Shown here: positions 44,174 to 53,574 of the stretch, one piece after another
Layout: each line of letters begins with the position of its first letter
How positions within the stretch are numbered: position 1 is the first letter of the stretch
NCBI RefSeq assembly: GCF_023156585.1
Contig: NZ_JALNMI010000002.1
Location: forward strand, 124,001 to 188,000
DNA length: 64,000 nt
Reading direction: 5' to 3'
DNA from: Subsaxibacter sp. CAU 1640
Lineage (GTDB): Bacteria > Bacteroidota > Bacteroidia > Flavobacteriales > Flavobacteriaceae
Made by a program: the position numbers and the translations under genes
The notes under the pieces: model-generated
The model's input: the letters and a program-made list of their open reading frames with translations, nothing else
Told to the model about the DNA's origin: nothing
The model's database searches: none

Positions 44174-45975
44174 TTGGAAATCGTCTCCATCATTCGTTCT
44201 TCATCGGTAACATTTGAAAGGTTGATAGCGGTTTCTATTAATGCCAAATGTGAATAGGCCTGCGGAAAGTTTCCAAGCAAGCGTTTGGTTTTAAAATCGA
44301 TATCTTCACTGAACAATCCCAGATGATTACTGTAAGACAATAATTTTTCAAACTGTTGCACGGCTTTCTTTCGTTCACCAATCTTGTAAAGACTGTTGAT
44401 AAACCAGAATGTACAAATAGTGAATGACGAAGAAGGCAAGCCAAAATCATCTTTGTTCTTATAGCGATACAAGAGGCCATCATTGCTCAACTCTCTTTCA
44501 ATCGCTTTCACAGTATTCATATATTTAGGATTTTTTGCCTCGATAAAGCCATAATTTTCCATCAAAAGCACAGCTGCATCCAAGTCATCAGAACCATAAG
44601 ATTGAGTAAACGCCTGTACTTTTTCATTCCAGGCATTATCCATAATGTCATTTTTGATTTCTTGTTCCAAGGTCATCCAACGCTGGATTTTCCGGTCTTT
44701 ACCAAAAATCTTCGCCACCTTGATGGCTTTATCAACTGCAACCCAACAGAGTACTTTTGAAAAAGTGAAATGACGTTCTTCTGTTCTAAATTCCCAAATG
44801 CCCTTGTCTGCCTCTTTCCAATGTCTGTCAACCACCCAAACGATTCCTTTGGTGATGGTCCAGAGTTCTTCGGCGTTTTCCAAATCATTATTAAAATTTA
44901 CCAACTGCTGATGAATCACATCCATCAAAATTCCGTAGATATCATTTTGTCTCTGTTGATAGGCTGCGTTCCCTATACGAACAGGCTTTGAATTACCATA
45001 ACCACTCAAATGGTCTAGCTTCATCTCCACCAAATTCTTTTCTTTATTGATACCGTACATTATTTGCAATTTTTCTTCCTTATCAGGAATCAAATCCACA
45101 ATAAACTGTAAAAACCGTTTTGCCATTAATTTATGACCTAATTCTGATACTACTTTGATGACCATAGAGGCATCTCGAATCCAGCAAAAGCGATAATCCC
45201 AATTACGCACTTCTCCCAGAGTTTCAGGCAGTGAAGTGGTAGCTGCTGCAAGTACAGCTCCAGTCTTTTGGTAACTCAAAAGCTTTAAGGTCATTGCACT
45301 TCGACCTATTTCTTTGTTATATTTTTTGTAAGAGGATGTCAATTCCATCCAATTGAGCCAATAGACCTTGGTTCGTTCCAATTCCAGCTTTGCACTTTTA
45401 AGGGATGGCAGAACTATTTTTTCGTTATAACCTATCCAAAAATAACCATCAGAAGTCAACTCAATGGTATCAGCATTTGCTATTGCTTCTTTATCAAAAT
45501 CGCTGTAAAGAAAGAGCGTATCAAACTTTTCTTTGTCGGTTAAACTCACGATGAAGTCATCCTTCACATAAGTATTGGTTTCGCCAAGGGCATATTCCAA
45601 TTTAGGTTCGTAATCTACCTTAAAAGTTGGCTTCCCTGAAATATGCTTTATAAAACGTATGATTTCTGGCGGATTATGGTAACGACCTGAATTCTTCTTA
45701 TATCTCGGCATAAAATCGTGCACTTCAAACACATTGCCTCCTTCAGAAAATGTGGTCACGAGAATACAGGTATCGTGAATGTATTGTTGAGAAATTTTAT
45801 AGGCATCATCTACTACGAAGGCAAACTTACCTCCTATGTCATCATCCAATAGTTTCGCAAAAACAGATGGTGAATCATATTCTGGTAAACAGCACCAGTC
45901 AATGGAACCTGTTTTGGAAATTAATGCTGCACTTCGGCAATTACCAACTATTCCATAATCTAAATTATTTGTCAA
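44170..45975 (-). CDS. Glycoside hydrolase family 15 protein, probable trehalase or glucoamylase
   Basis: A cytosolic GH15 enzyme of 601 residues. N-terminal domain: YGIVGNCRSAALISKTGSID then WCCLPEYDSPSVFAKLLDD. Catalytic (alpha/alpha)6 domain: EVRNWDYRFCWIRDASMVIK, NDIYGILMDVIHQQL, then GLPSSSFTICTFWFINSLYK. The only start in frame is TTG at 45975, preceded by AGAAGAG; upstream an in-frame stop excludes extension. It is divergent from otsAB, so an alpha,alpha-trehalase role in trehalose turnover is likely, but glucoamylase cannot be excluded. Confidence 0.85.
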   Translation of the reverse strand: MTNNLDYGIVGNCRSAALISKTGSIDWCCLPEYDSPSVFAKLLDDDIGGKFAFVVDDAYKISQQYIHDTCILVTTFSEGGNVFEVHDFMPRYKKNSGRYHNPPEIIRFIKHISGKPTFKVDYEPKLEYALGETNTYVKDDFIVSLTDKEKFDTLFLYSDFDKEAIANADTIELTSDGYFWIGYNEKIVLPSLKSAKLELERTKVYWLNWMELTSSYKKYNKEIGRSAMTLKLLSYQKTGAVLAAATTSLPETLGEVRNWDYRFCWIRDASMVIKVVSELGHKLMAKRFLQFIVDLIPDKEEKLQIMYGINKEKNLVEMKLDHLSGYGNSKPVRIGNAAYQQRQNDIYGILMDVIHQQLVNFNNDLENAEELWTITKGIVWVVDRHWKEADKGIWEFRTEERHFTFSKVLCWVAVDKAIKVAKIFGKDRKIQRWMTLEQEIKNDIMDNAWNEKVQAFTQSYGSDDLDAAVLLMENYGFIEAKNPKYMNTVKAIERELSNDGLLYRYKNKDDFGLPSSSFTICTFWFINSLYKIGERKKAVQQFEKLLSYSNHLGLFSEDIDFKTKRLLGNFPQAYSHLALIETAINLSNVTDEERMMETISN

Positions 45976-46053
45976 ATCTCTTCTTTTATATGGTGAAAAC
46001 TTAATTTTTCATTAAATTAAAAAAAAAAATAAAAAGTGACCAACAGACACTCT

Positions 46054-48264
46054 ATGAATAAAACAATAATTGTTTCAAACAGACTTCCACTCCAAGTAAA
46101 AATCGAAGAAAACCAACTGAATGTAACGCCAAGTGTTGGCGGATTGGCAACAGGCTTGAAATCTGTTCATTCTGAAGGTAATGGGCTCTGGATTGGCTGG
46201 TCTGGTGTTACTGACGAAGAGTTGAACGATGAGCTTGCCGAAAAGGTAAAAAAAGCTGTGACCAAAGAAAAGTGCGCTACTGTCCCACTTTCGCAATATG
46301 ACATCGACAATTATTATTTAGGATTTAGCAATAAGACGCTTTGGCCATTGTTTCATTATTTTATGGAATACACCGAGTTTGAAAATGAGCAATGGGAATC
46401 TTATAAAAAAGTCAATCAAAAGTTTGCTGATGTGGTATTGGAACATACTGATAATGGTGATACCATTTGGGTACACGACTATCAATTGCTCTTGGTGCCC
46501 AAAATGATAAAAGATAAACGACCGAATACCACCATCGGTTTCTTCCTGCATATTCCATATCCATCCTATGAGATATTTAGAACCTTTCCTTGGCGTGAAG
46601 AACTGCTTCACGGAATGCTCGGTTCAGATTTGATAGGGTTCCACACCTATGATTATGAGCGTCACTTCTTCAGTTCGGTGAAACGAATCTTACGATTGGA
46701 AGTCAAGTTCAACGAGATCAGTTATGAAGACCGTATTGTAAAGGTGGACTCCTTCCCTATGGGAATTGATTACAAGAAGTTTCACGAGGCTGCGGAAAAG
46801 CATACCAATCAGGAAGCATCTGAACGTTCGGAATTGCAAAAACGATTGGATGACCATCTACAAGCTGATGATTCAACCAAATTGATATTATCAATCGATC
46901 GAATGGATTACACAAAAGGAATTCCTAATCGTATTCGTGCATTTGAATATTTCTTGAATACGTATCCTGAATTTAAGGAGAAGGTCCGTTTGATTATGTT
47001 GGCGGTTCCGTCACGTTCAGACGTGCCACAATACCAACGCCTTAAACGCGAAACGGATGAGTTGGTAGGACGTATAAATGGGCAATTTGCCACTGTGAGT
47101 TGGACACCCATTTGGTATTTCTACCGTTCCATGCCCTTTGAAAATTTAATTGATTTATATACCTCATCAGATGTGGCGCTTATTACACCTATTCGCGATG
47201 GTATGAATTTGGTTGCCAAAGAATATGTTGCCACACGCACCAATAAAGACGGTGTTTTGATTTTGAGTGAAATGGCAGGCGCTTCCAAGGAGATGAATGA
47301 AGCTTTGCTCATCAATCCGAATAATTTTTATGGTATCGCAAAAGCATTGAAGTATGCCTTGGAAATGTCACTCGAAGAGCAGCAAAAACGAATGGGAATT
47401 CTTCAAAAACGTTTGCAACGCTACACGGTTGAAAAATGGGCTCTTGAGTTTATGAAAACCTTGAATGCAACGAAGCAAAACAACGGCACTATTGAAGCTA
47501 AAAAACTCACACATCAAGTTCAGAAAGAAATGATGATCGACTTCAACAAAGCCAATAAACGTTTGCTCTTTCTTGATTATGACGGTACTTTGACAGGTTT
47601 TGTGGACAATCCTGAAGATGCAGTGCCAGATGAAGAGCTCATCACTATTTTAGATGCACTAAATAACCTTGAGAATACAGATATTGTCATCATTAGCGGT
47701 CGTGATCGACCTACTTTTGAAGATTGGTTTGGCAACGAATCCTATAACTTGATTACCGATCACGGTGTTTGGTTAAAGACAAAAGATGATGATTGGGATA
47801 TGATTGAGCGATTAAAGACTGATTGGATGGAGCACATCTCACCTATCTTGGAAACCTTTGTCGACCGCACTCCAGGAACATTCATCGAAAAGAAAAACTA
47901 TTCCTTGGCGTGGCATTATCGCAAAGCCGATCCTGAATTGGCACAAATACGAACCGTAGAATTAAATACCGTTTTGACCAGTTTGATTTCCAATAATGAT
48001 TTGTCTGTTTTGCGAGGTAATAAAGTCATTGAAATCAAAAGCAGTAATGTCAACAAAGGTCGGGCAGCCGCGAGATGGTTGGCTAAAAAGAATTATGACT
48101 TTGTATTTACCATAGGCGATGATTGGACCGACGAATTTATGTTTGACGAAATGCCTGAAGACGCTTATACCGTTAAAGTTGGCTATAAGAAAACCCACGC
48201 CAATTATTATATCAAAGACTCCGAAAAAGTGCGCGAATTATTAAAAATGTTTATATCAAAATAA
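46054..48264 (+). CDS. otsAB: Trehalose-6-phosphate synthase / trehalose-6-phosphate phosphatase fusion
   Basis: A bifunctional enzyme (736 residues) that makes trehalose, an osmolyte and stress protectant, from UDP-glucose and glucose-6-phosphate. Residues 1 to about 480 are the GT20 synthase: IVSNRLPLQVK, PSVGGLATGLKSV, VWVHDYQLLLVPKMI-like (IWVHDYQLLLVPKMI), FFLHIPYPSYEIFRTFPW and RDGMNLVAKEYVATR. Residues about 500-736 are the HAD phosphatase: LLFLDYDGTLTGF, VIISGRDRP and IGDDWTDEFMFDEM. GTG 46036 is possible but ATG 46054 begins the conserved start. Downstream an M28 peptidase follows by 3 bases. Confidence 0.95.
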   Translation: MNKTIIVSNRLPLQVKIEENQLNVTPSVGGLATGLKSVHSEGNGLWIGWSGVTDEELNDELAEKVKKAVTKEKCATVPLSQYDIDNYYLGFSNKTLWPLFHYFMEYTEFENEQWESYKKVNQKFADVVLEHTDNGDTIWVHDYQLLLVPKMIKDKRPNTTIGFFLHIPYPSYEIFRTFPWREELLHGMLGSDLIGFHTYDYERHFFSSVKRILRLEVKFNEISYEDRIVKVDSFPMGIDYKKFHEAAEKHTNQEASERSELQKRLDDHLQADDSTKLILSIDRMDYTKGIPNRIRAFEYFLNTYPEFKEKVRLIMLAVPSRSDVPQYQRLKRETDELVGRINGQFATVSWTPIWYFYRSMPFENLIDLYTSSDVALITPIRDGMNLVAKEYVATRTNKDGVLILSEMAGASKEMNEALLINPNNFYGIAKALKYALEMSLEEQQKRMGILQKRLQRYTVEKWALEFMKTLNATKQNNGTIEAKKLTHQVQKEMMIDFNKANKRLLFLDYDGTLTGFVDNPEDAVPDEELITILDALNNLENTDIVIISGRDRPTFEDWFGNESYNLITDHGVWLKTKDDDWDMIERLKTDWMEHISPILETFVDRTPGTFIEKKNYSLAWHYRKADPELAQIRTVELNTVLTSLISNNDLSVLRGNKVIEIKSSNVNKGRAAARWLAKKNYDFVFTIGDDWTDEFMFDEMPEDAYTVKVGYKKTHANYYIKDSEKVRELLKMFISK

Positions 48265-48267
48265 GCT

Positions 48268-49599
48268 ATGAAATACATTGTTTGTCTGCTCCTATTTGTG
48301 AGCCTCGACGCATTTGCCCAAACAGATTCAAAAATTTATGACATCATACAGAATATATCTGCAGAGCGCATCAAAAAAGATGTGAAGACCTTGGCTGATT
48401 TTGGAACACGCCATACTTTGAGCGATACGGTTTCAAATACACGTGGCATTGGTGCCGCACGGCGTTGGATCAAATCAGAATTTGAAACAATTTCCAAAGA
48501 TTGTAACGGCTGTCTGGAGGTTTTTTTTCAGAAGAATTTAGTAAAGAAAGGCGAGAACAACAGAATTACCAAGGATGTTTGGGTGACGAATGTGGTAGCC
48601 GTGCAGCGTGGGAGCAAATACCCAAATCGATATATCATTATGAGCGGTGATATCGACTCACGTGTGTCTGACCCTAACAACTTCTCCTCTGACTCTCCTG
48701 GTGCCAACGATAATGCAAGTGGAATGGCTGGTGCTATTGAAGCCGCACGGGTTTTGTCAAAATATTCTTTTGAAAGTAGTATCATTTATGTGGGATTGTC
48801 GGGTGAAGAGCAAGGTTTGTTTGGTGGTAAAGGCCTTGCAGAATATGCGAAAGCAAATAATTGGGACATCATCGGGGTTTTGAACAACGATATGATCGGA
48901 AATATTGAAGGGGTTGATGGTGTGATTGACAACCGAACCTTTAGAATCTTTTCAGAGCCAGTTCCGCCTACCGAAACAGAACGTGAGCGTGCCTCACGAC
49001 GATTTTATGGTGGCGAGGTTGATGGTATTTCTAGACAGTTGGCACGTTATATTTTCAAGACTACGAAAACCTATATGCCAGAGATGAATCCGATGATGGT
49101 GTATCGTTTGGACCGTTTTGGTCGCGGTGGTCATCATCGACCGTTTAATGATGTGGGTTATGCTGGTGTCCGAATTATGGAAGCACACGAAAATTATACC
49201 CAGCAACATCAAGATATTCGTGTGGAGGATGGCATAGCGTATGGTGATACCTTTGAGCACGTCAACTTTGGCTACGCCCAAAAACTGACGGCTGTCAATG
49301 CCATTTGTTTAGCCTCCATTGCGTCTGCTCCACCTTCGCCTTCTACGGTTGCGATTGGCGGTATTGTAGAACCTTCGGCGAAATTGCAATGGAACAAGGT
49401 AGATGGCGCCGTGGGTTATAAGATTTATTGGCGCGACACCACCTCTCCTACTTGGGACCATTCGAGATATGTGGGTAATGTAGAATCTTTCACATTGGAA
49501 GGCATCGTTATTGACAATTATTACTTCGGTGTGGCTTCCGTAGGTAAAGATGGCTATGAAAGCATTGTTACGTTTCCAAATCAAATCTTAAGAGAGTAA
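48268..49599 (+). CDS. M28 family metallopeptidase, secreted
   Basis: An exported aminopeptidase-like zinc peptidase of 443 residues with a signal peptide (MKYIVCLLLFVSLDAFAQ). Metal-site blocks: GANDNASGMAGAI (Asp), LSGEEQGLFGGKG (catalytic Glu pair), LNNDMIGN (Asp) and GHHRPFNDVGYAG (His). The first block reads IMSGDIDSRVSD, where other M28 enzymes have G-H-x-D, so one His ligand is replaced by Asp. The C-terminal about 80 residues look like a fibronectin III domain (PSAKLQWNKVDGAVGYKIYW). Its stop overlaps the next ATG by one base. Confidence 0.85.
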   Translation: MKYIVCLLLFVSLDAFAQTDSKIYDIIQNISAERIKKDVKTLADFGTRHTLSDTVSNTRGIGAARRWIKSEFETISKDCNGCLEVFFQKNLVKKGENNRITKDVWVTNVVAVQRGSKYPNRYIIMSGDIDSRVSDPNNFSSDSPGANDNASGMAGAIEAARVLSKYSFESSIIYVGLSGEEQGLFGGKGLAEYAKANNWDIIGVLNNDMIGNIEGVDGVIDNRTFRIFSEPVPPTETERERASRRFYGGEVDGISRQLARYIFKTTKTYMPEMNPMMVYRLDRFGRGGHHRPFNDVGYAGVRIMEAHENYTQQHQDIRVEDGIAYGDTFEHVNFGYAQKLTAVNAICLASIASAPPSPSTVAIGGIVEPSAKLQWNKVDGAVGYKIYWRDTTSPTWDHSRYVGNVESFTLEGIVIDNYYFGVASVGKDGYESIVTFPNQILRE

Positions 49600-50174
49600 T
49601 GGCAGACTTGGAACATCACTATTTTAAAACCGATGCGGAATGGCGCGAGTGGTTGCATCAGAATCATTCCACTTCAAAAGGGGTGTATTTGATCTTTTAT
49701 AAGGTGGAACACGAGAATGATTCGATGCGTTGGGAAGAAGCCGTAAAGGTGGCGCTGTGTTATGGGTGGATAGACTCCACAGTGAAGAGTCTGGGCGATG
49801 GCAAACGACGGCAATACTTTACACCAAGAAACCCAAAGAGCGTTTGGAGCGCCCTGAACAAACGCTATATTGAAGAACTCACCGAGGCTGGACTGATGCA
49901 CGAAAGTGGCGAGCGTATCATCGCGATTGGTAAGGAGAATGGCAGCTGGACGGCACTGGATGATGTGGAAAACGGCGTCATTCCCGAGGATTTGCAACAG
50001 GCTTTTGACAACAATAGGCTTGCATTTGAAAACTATCAAGGGTTTGCGCCTTCTTATAGAAAGAGTTATCTGTATTGGCTGAACCAAGCCAAACGAGAAG
50101 CGACGCGAGAAAAGCGTATTGTGGAGATCATCCAACTGTGTGAGGCGAATGTGAAACAAAGAGGCGATTGGTGA
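49599..50174 (+). CDS. YdeI/OmpD-associated (OmdA) family protein, copy 1
   Basis: A cytosolic protein of 191 residues. The N-terminal signature is FKTDAEWREWLHQNHSTSKG, then YLIFYKVEHENDSMRWEEAV and ALCYGWIDSTVKSLGDGKRR, followed by QYFTPRNPKSVWSALNKRYI; the C-terminus SYRKSYLYWLNQAKREATRE is the OmdA motif. The family includes Salmonella OmdA/YdeI, linked to resistance to antimicrobial peptides, but its biochemistry is poorly known. It is coupled to the M28 gene upstream and, through TGATG, to a second OmdA-like gene downstream. Confidence 0.85.
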   Translation: MADLEHHYFKTDAEWREWLHQNHSTSKGVYLIFYKVEHENDSMRWEEAVKVALCYGWIDSTVKSLGDGKRRQYFTPRNPKSVWSALNKRYIEELTEAGLMHESGERIIAIGKENGSWTALDDVENGVIPEDLQQAFDNNRLAFENYQGFAPSYRKSYLYWLNQAKREATREKRIVEIIQLCEANVKQRGDW

Positions 50175-50668
50175 TGCTAAAAAGTGAACGTTTTGAAGTG
50201 GGATTGTTGGACAAGTACCACTTGTACATCCCACAACACATTTTTGAACCCTTTGCAGCCGCTAGGCATAGCCGTGTGAAGGTACAGGCATTTTATAAGG
50301 ATGCGATGATTGAGTTGTACGCCGCAGTATCGAAGGATAAGAACTCGGATGATTATGTGATGATGTTCAGTAAGCGGTATCAGAAGGCTTTGGGCGTGTT
50401 TCAGAACGATTATTTTGAGTTGCAGTTGGTGGAAGACACCTCGAAGTACGGCGTGGAGATGCCCGAGGAGCTCGAAGCCGTTTTGATGAGCGATGCTGAA
50501 GCTTATGCCATTTTTGAAGGCTTTACGGCAGGCAAACAACGCAGTATTATCTACACCATTATACGGGTAAAGAACCCCCAACTGCGCGTGGACCGTGCGC
50601 TTTTACTCTGTGACAACCTTAAACGTGGTGTTACCGACCCGATGTTGCTTTTTAAACAACAATTTTAG
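50174..50668 (+). CDS. YdeI/OmpD-associated (OmdA) family protein, copy 2, with DUF1905
   Basis: A cytosolic protein of 164 residues. The N-terminal half is a DUF1905-type beta domain (YHLYIPQHIFEPFAAARHSR, then VKVQAFYKDAMIELYAAVSK); the C-terminal half is the short helical OmdA block (EMPEELEAVLMSDAEAYAIF, then EGFTAGKQRSIIYTIIRVKN). ATG 50174 is chosen (TGATG overlap with the previous gene) over TTG 50168 and GTG 50171. The pair probably acts together. The G+C content of this stretch looks higher than that of the following region. Confidence 0.7.
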   Translation: MLKSERFEVGLLDKYHLYIPQHIFEPFAAARHSRVKVQAFYKDAMIELYAAVSKDKNSDDYVMMFSKRYQKALGVFQNDYFELQLVEDTSKYGVEMPEELEAVLMSDAEAYAIFEGFTAGKQRSIIYTIIRVKNPQLRVDRALLLCDNLKRGVTDPMLLFKQQF

Positions 50669-50675
50669 AATAAAA

Positions 50676-50707
50676 AAACCACAACCCTTTTTCAAAAGTT
50701 GTGGTTT
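50676..50707. terminator. Bidirectional terminator
   Basis: A ten-bp stem (50676-50685 with 50698-50707) can be extended inward by CTTTT/AAAAG. The T run is best on the minus strand. It separates the OmdA pair from the convergent 313-residue gene. Confidence 0.75.
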
Positions 50708-50728
50708 CTTCTTTGAACGTTCTTCATC

Positions 50729-51670
50729 TTACAAGTTCTTATAACCAGGTATTAAATGAAACCTGATTTTACTTACTTGTTTGTAACGTGGATCCTTTGA
50801 GCCAAATAGAGATAAAGCCGTTTTCTTAACACCATAAGCCAAGAACACCATACCAGTCACCATCTTGTACATAAGCACGTTTCTCGTATAGATAGCGTTG
50901 CTCAACTCATTATTAGCTTTCTCAACAGCACCCACAGCCTCACGCATAGCATCTAGTCTAGCCTTTAGGGCAACTAGAGAGATACGTTCATTTGTAGTGG
51001 TGTACACACCAGATTTCTCAAAAACCTTAATAAAACCATCCAGATTTTTACACTGGTTCACATAAGCAAGGTGTATGGCACTATTATGGTCTGCCGTATC
51101 ACCTTTTTTAATAGTAATCACAGGTTTTCCTTGCAGCAGCATCTTAAAATGCCTTGCTTGTTGAACCTCTTCTACTGTTGCACCACATACCTCAAAGTAG
51201 TTATAAGCCATTGTCACATCTACTTTTAAACCATCAAACGCTATCTTTTGAACACCCACCGCATGGCTGGCATCAACTTCAAGTGTTTGTACCGTGTCTA
51301 AAGCTTCTTCTACTGCAGTCTTCACATCTATAAGATGCGTAAGTTCATACAGTGCATTAGGAGCCACATACTGATTGCCCCAACCGTAAACGGCTGTGAT
51401 CACCCAGTTAAAGTTACGCAGGTTAATAGCAAGGCCCACTTCTGGCTCACTACTGCGCTTCGTTTTCTCCTTGGTAGCTTTCGGCGCATTGGCAGAAACC
51501 ACTTCTTGGTGTTGAACATTCACATTTGGCTCGCTCGCTTTGTCAGCTACTGGACCCGATTTTACAACAGCATATTGTCCGTTGTGGGAAGCAGCACCAT
51601 TTAGGTCCGCACCCTTGGTAGTAGAGCCGTTAAGCTCCGTACCATTCATAACATATGGTTTGTATTCCAT
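50729..51670 (-). CDS. Hypothetical protein, 313 residues, not recognised
   Basis: No family is recognised. ATG 51670 (MEYKPYVMNGTELNGSTTKG) is preferred; the extra ten codons upstream have no support. Residues 1-75 are a low-complexity, Asn/Gly/Ser/Lys-rich, probably disordered tail with repeated NG and KG dipeptides. Residues about 80-300 are mixed helix and strand (VGLAINLRNFNWVITAVYGW, VTMAYNYFEVCGATVEEVQQ), with a helical C-terminal part (LKARLDAMREAVGAVEKANN) and a hydrophobic segment (LMYKMVTGMVFLAYGVKKT). No signal peptide is visible. It has its own promoter with a palindrome and a leader of about 230 bases, which suggests strong regulation. Confidence 0.7.
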   Translation of the reverse strand: MEYKPYVMNGTELNGSTTKGADLNGAASHNGQYAVVKSGPVADKASEPNVNVQHQEVVSANAPKATKEKTKRSSEPEVGLAINLRNFNWVITAVYGWGNQYVAPNALYELTHLIDVKTAVEEALDTVQTLEVDASHAVGVQKIAFDGLKVDVTMAYNYFEVCGATVEEVQQARHFKMLLQGKPVITIKKGDTADHNSAIHLAYVNQCKNLDGFIKVFEKSGVYTTTNERISLVALKARLDAMREAVGAVEKANNELSNAIYTRNVLMYKMVTGMVFLAYGVKKTALSLFGSKDPRYKQVSKIRFHLIPGYKNL

Positions 51671-51909
51671 AATAGATTGGGGTTTAATTAATAAATACAA
51701 CGTTACCCATAATGCACTTACATCACGTACACATACAGCGTACCTATCGGCATTACTTATTTAATCCCTACGGGACTATGGACAACCGTGTCCATCACTC
51801 ACTATAAAACTGTAATAAAAACTTCAACTCAATAATTCGGGCTCCGAAGTCATTTGTCCCTTGAGCGCTACTGATATCATTTTAGCAGCTTGTAGTCATT
51901 TGACCGATA

Positions 51910-51939
51910 CAAATATAGAATTAATTCTATGAAATGCAA
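51910..51939 (-). promoter_or_regulatory. Promoter with palindromic spacer for the 313-residue gene
   Basis: TTG (51937-51939), 19 bases, then TATATTTG (51910-51917) is a full match to the Bacteroidota consensus. The spacer contains the 16-bp perfect palindrome ATAGAATTAATTCTAT (51915-51930), a candidate repressor site. Confidence 0.7.
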
Positions 51940-52323
51940 ATATCTTCGATAAAATGTTTTATTATGTAGTATAAAAAGCATTAATACAATAATTATCAAC
52001 CCCGCGCCAGTACTAATAAATTCTCATATTTTAGAATCTTAAAAATATTTTAAAAAATTTTTGATAAATAATAAATAATTCAGGCTTTTTAACAAAAAAC
52101 AAATGTAATATCATTGCAAATTTGTTGCGAAAAAAGGTCAAAGTAAAGATCTAAACTATCTACTTTGATATTTTGTAAAAAAAAGGTAATATTGATAGAA
52201 CCCAATTATTCTTGATAAAAGTGAAATGACTATGGCTCTTACTCGCTATAAAAAAGTGAAAAAGGTAGCGCATAGCCGCCTAAAATGGGTTCAAACTGGA
52301 AGGGTTATAGCGCATATAAACTA

Positions 52324-52340
52324 GTTGTAGGTAATTTTGC
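52324..52340 (+). repeat. Cassette boundary half-site 0
   Basis: GTTGTAGGTAATTTTGC resembles the right ends of the three complete sites downstream (GTTGTAAGTAATTTACA at 53680). No left arm is seen. It lies 17 bp before the transporter ATG, where the start of a cassette array would be. Confidence 0.5.
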
Positions 52341-52356
52341 CCAACCAATAAACTGA

Positions 52357-53574
52357 ATGGAAAAAATTCAAAATCTGAAACACTCAAAAGAAACTCTTTA
52401 CTACTCTTTAGCAAGAATGGTTGAAAGAGCATCTTATTATGGATTTCGAGCTTTGGTGGTTCTTTATATGGTTGGGGAAACGCTTAAAATGGAAAGAACT
52501 GAAGCATTAAGTATTTATGGTTGGTTTACTGCTTCATTAATATTTTCTCAAATCGTTGGAGCTCTTTTTGGAGACCTACTAATTGGAAATAAAAAATCAA
52601 TAATAATTGGTGGAATTATTCAAGCATTAGGAGCTTTTATTTTGTATTTACCCTCTACAACTGGACTTTATTTAGGTTTATTTCTTGTCGTTTTAGGTAG
52701 CGGATTTTTCACACCAAATATCATCTCAAATTTCGGAAAGACATATCTTAACAAGACTAAATTATTAGATTCAGGGTTTACGATATTCTATCTCGCAATA
52801 AATTTGGGTTCATTCCTGGGAACTTTACTAATCGGCTATTTAGGAGAAACATATGGCTACAACATTGGATTTATAACATCTGGAATATTAATGTTAATCT
52901 CAATTATTCCTATCCTTCTTTTAAAAGAAAAAAGATTAGATGAAATTGAGAAAATTGAGTTTCCAATAAGTAAAAGAATTTTAAACATCTTAATTGCATT
53001 TATTGTTGTTGGGTTGTTTTGGGGATTTTACGAATTATCAAGCATTCGGACTTTTGATTTACAGTTACAATTGAGTGAAGTATCGACTTTAGGTATTCCA
53101 AATCATTTATGGCAATCAATCAATTCTATATTCATTTTACCAATTAGTATAATTGCAATTATTTTGTGGACTTACTATTACAGCAGTCAATTCCTTAAAT
53201 TAATGCTTGGATTTATTTTTGGAGTAATATCATTCGGAATATTATTCTTAATTCCAGAAGTGCCAACTGAACAACATACAATAATATATTTGATTTCTTT
53301 ACTGTTTCTCGCAATTTCGGAAATTCATATTGCACCAATAATTCATTCGATTTTGACAAAATACTCTAACCCAAAATATTTAGCAATTCTAATTAGTTTA
53401 GCTTTTCTACCTACAAGATTGATTTCTTTAATTTTTGGATTGTTTAACGATAAACTATATGACAATCCAATGTTAGGGCTGAAAATTGGAATAATAGGAA
53501 TGACAATTGTTGGAATTGGACTGATTGGATATATAATAATTAATAAAAAAACTACCTACAACAATGGCTATTAG
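52357..53574 (+). CDS. POT/PTR-type MFS transporter (oligopeptide-like)
   Basis: An inner-membrane transporter of 405 residues with about 11-12 hydrophobic segments. The start ETLYYSLARMVERASYYGFR, then ALVVLYMV is that of the proton-dependent oligopeptide transporter family, followed by YGWFTASLIFSQIVGALFGD and GLFLVVLGSGFFTPNI. It is shorter than the usual 450-500 residues. The last residues (TYNNGY) and the stop lie in the left arm of a cassette-type site, so the C-terminus is defined by that element. AT-rich codon use with many ATA codons differs from the preceding OmdA genes. Confidence 0.8.
   Translation: MEKIQNLKHSKETLYYSLARMVERASYYGFRALVVLYMVGETLKMERTEALSIYGWFTASLIFSQIVGALFGDLLIGNKKSIIIGGIIQALGAFILYLPSTTGLYLGLFLVVLGSGFFTPNIISNFGKTYLNKTKLLDSGFTIFYLAINLGSFLGTLLIGYLGETYGYNIGFITSGILMLISIIPILLLKEKRLDEIEKIEFPISKRILNILIAFIVVGLFWGFYELSSIRTFDLQLQLSEVSTLGIPNHLWQSINSIFILPISIIAIILWTYYYSSQFLKLMLGFIFGVISFGILFLIPEVPTEQHTIIYLISLLFLAISEIHIAPIIHSILTKYSNPKYLAILISLAFLPTRLISLIFGLFNDKLYDNPMLGLKIGIIGMTIVGIGLIGYIIINKKTTYNNGY

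Larger units (their letters stand above)
51701..52356. other. 656-bp intergenic stretch
   Basis: No convincing gene. It holds, on the minus strand, the promoter (51910-51939) and long leader of the 313-residue gene, with a small hairpin (TCCC gta GGGA at about 51766-51776) and the nonamer CAAATGACT twice (RC at 51848-51856 and 51894-51902). From 51940 to about 52240 the sequence is AT-rich and featureless to the eye. At the right end lie two TAGCGCATA direct repeats (52266-52274, 52308-52316) and the first cassette-type boundary (52324). Confidence 0.7.

Noticed and set aside
51540-51764. Plus-strand frame of 74 residues
   Set aside because: Antisense to the 313-residue gene and its leader; no start signal.
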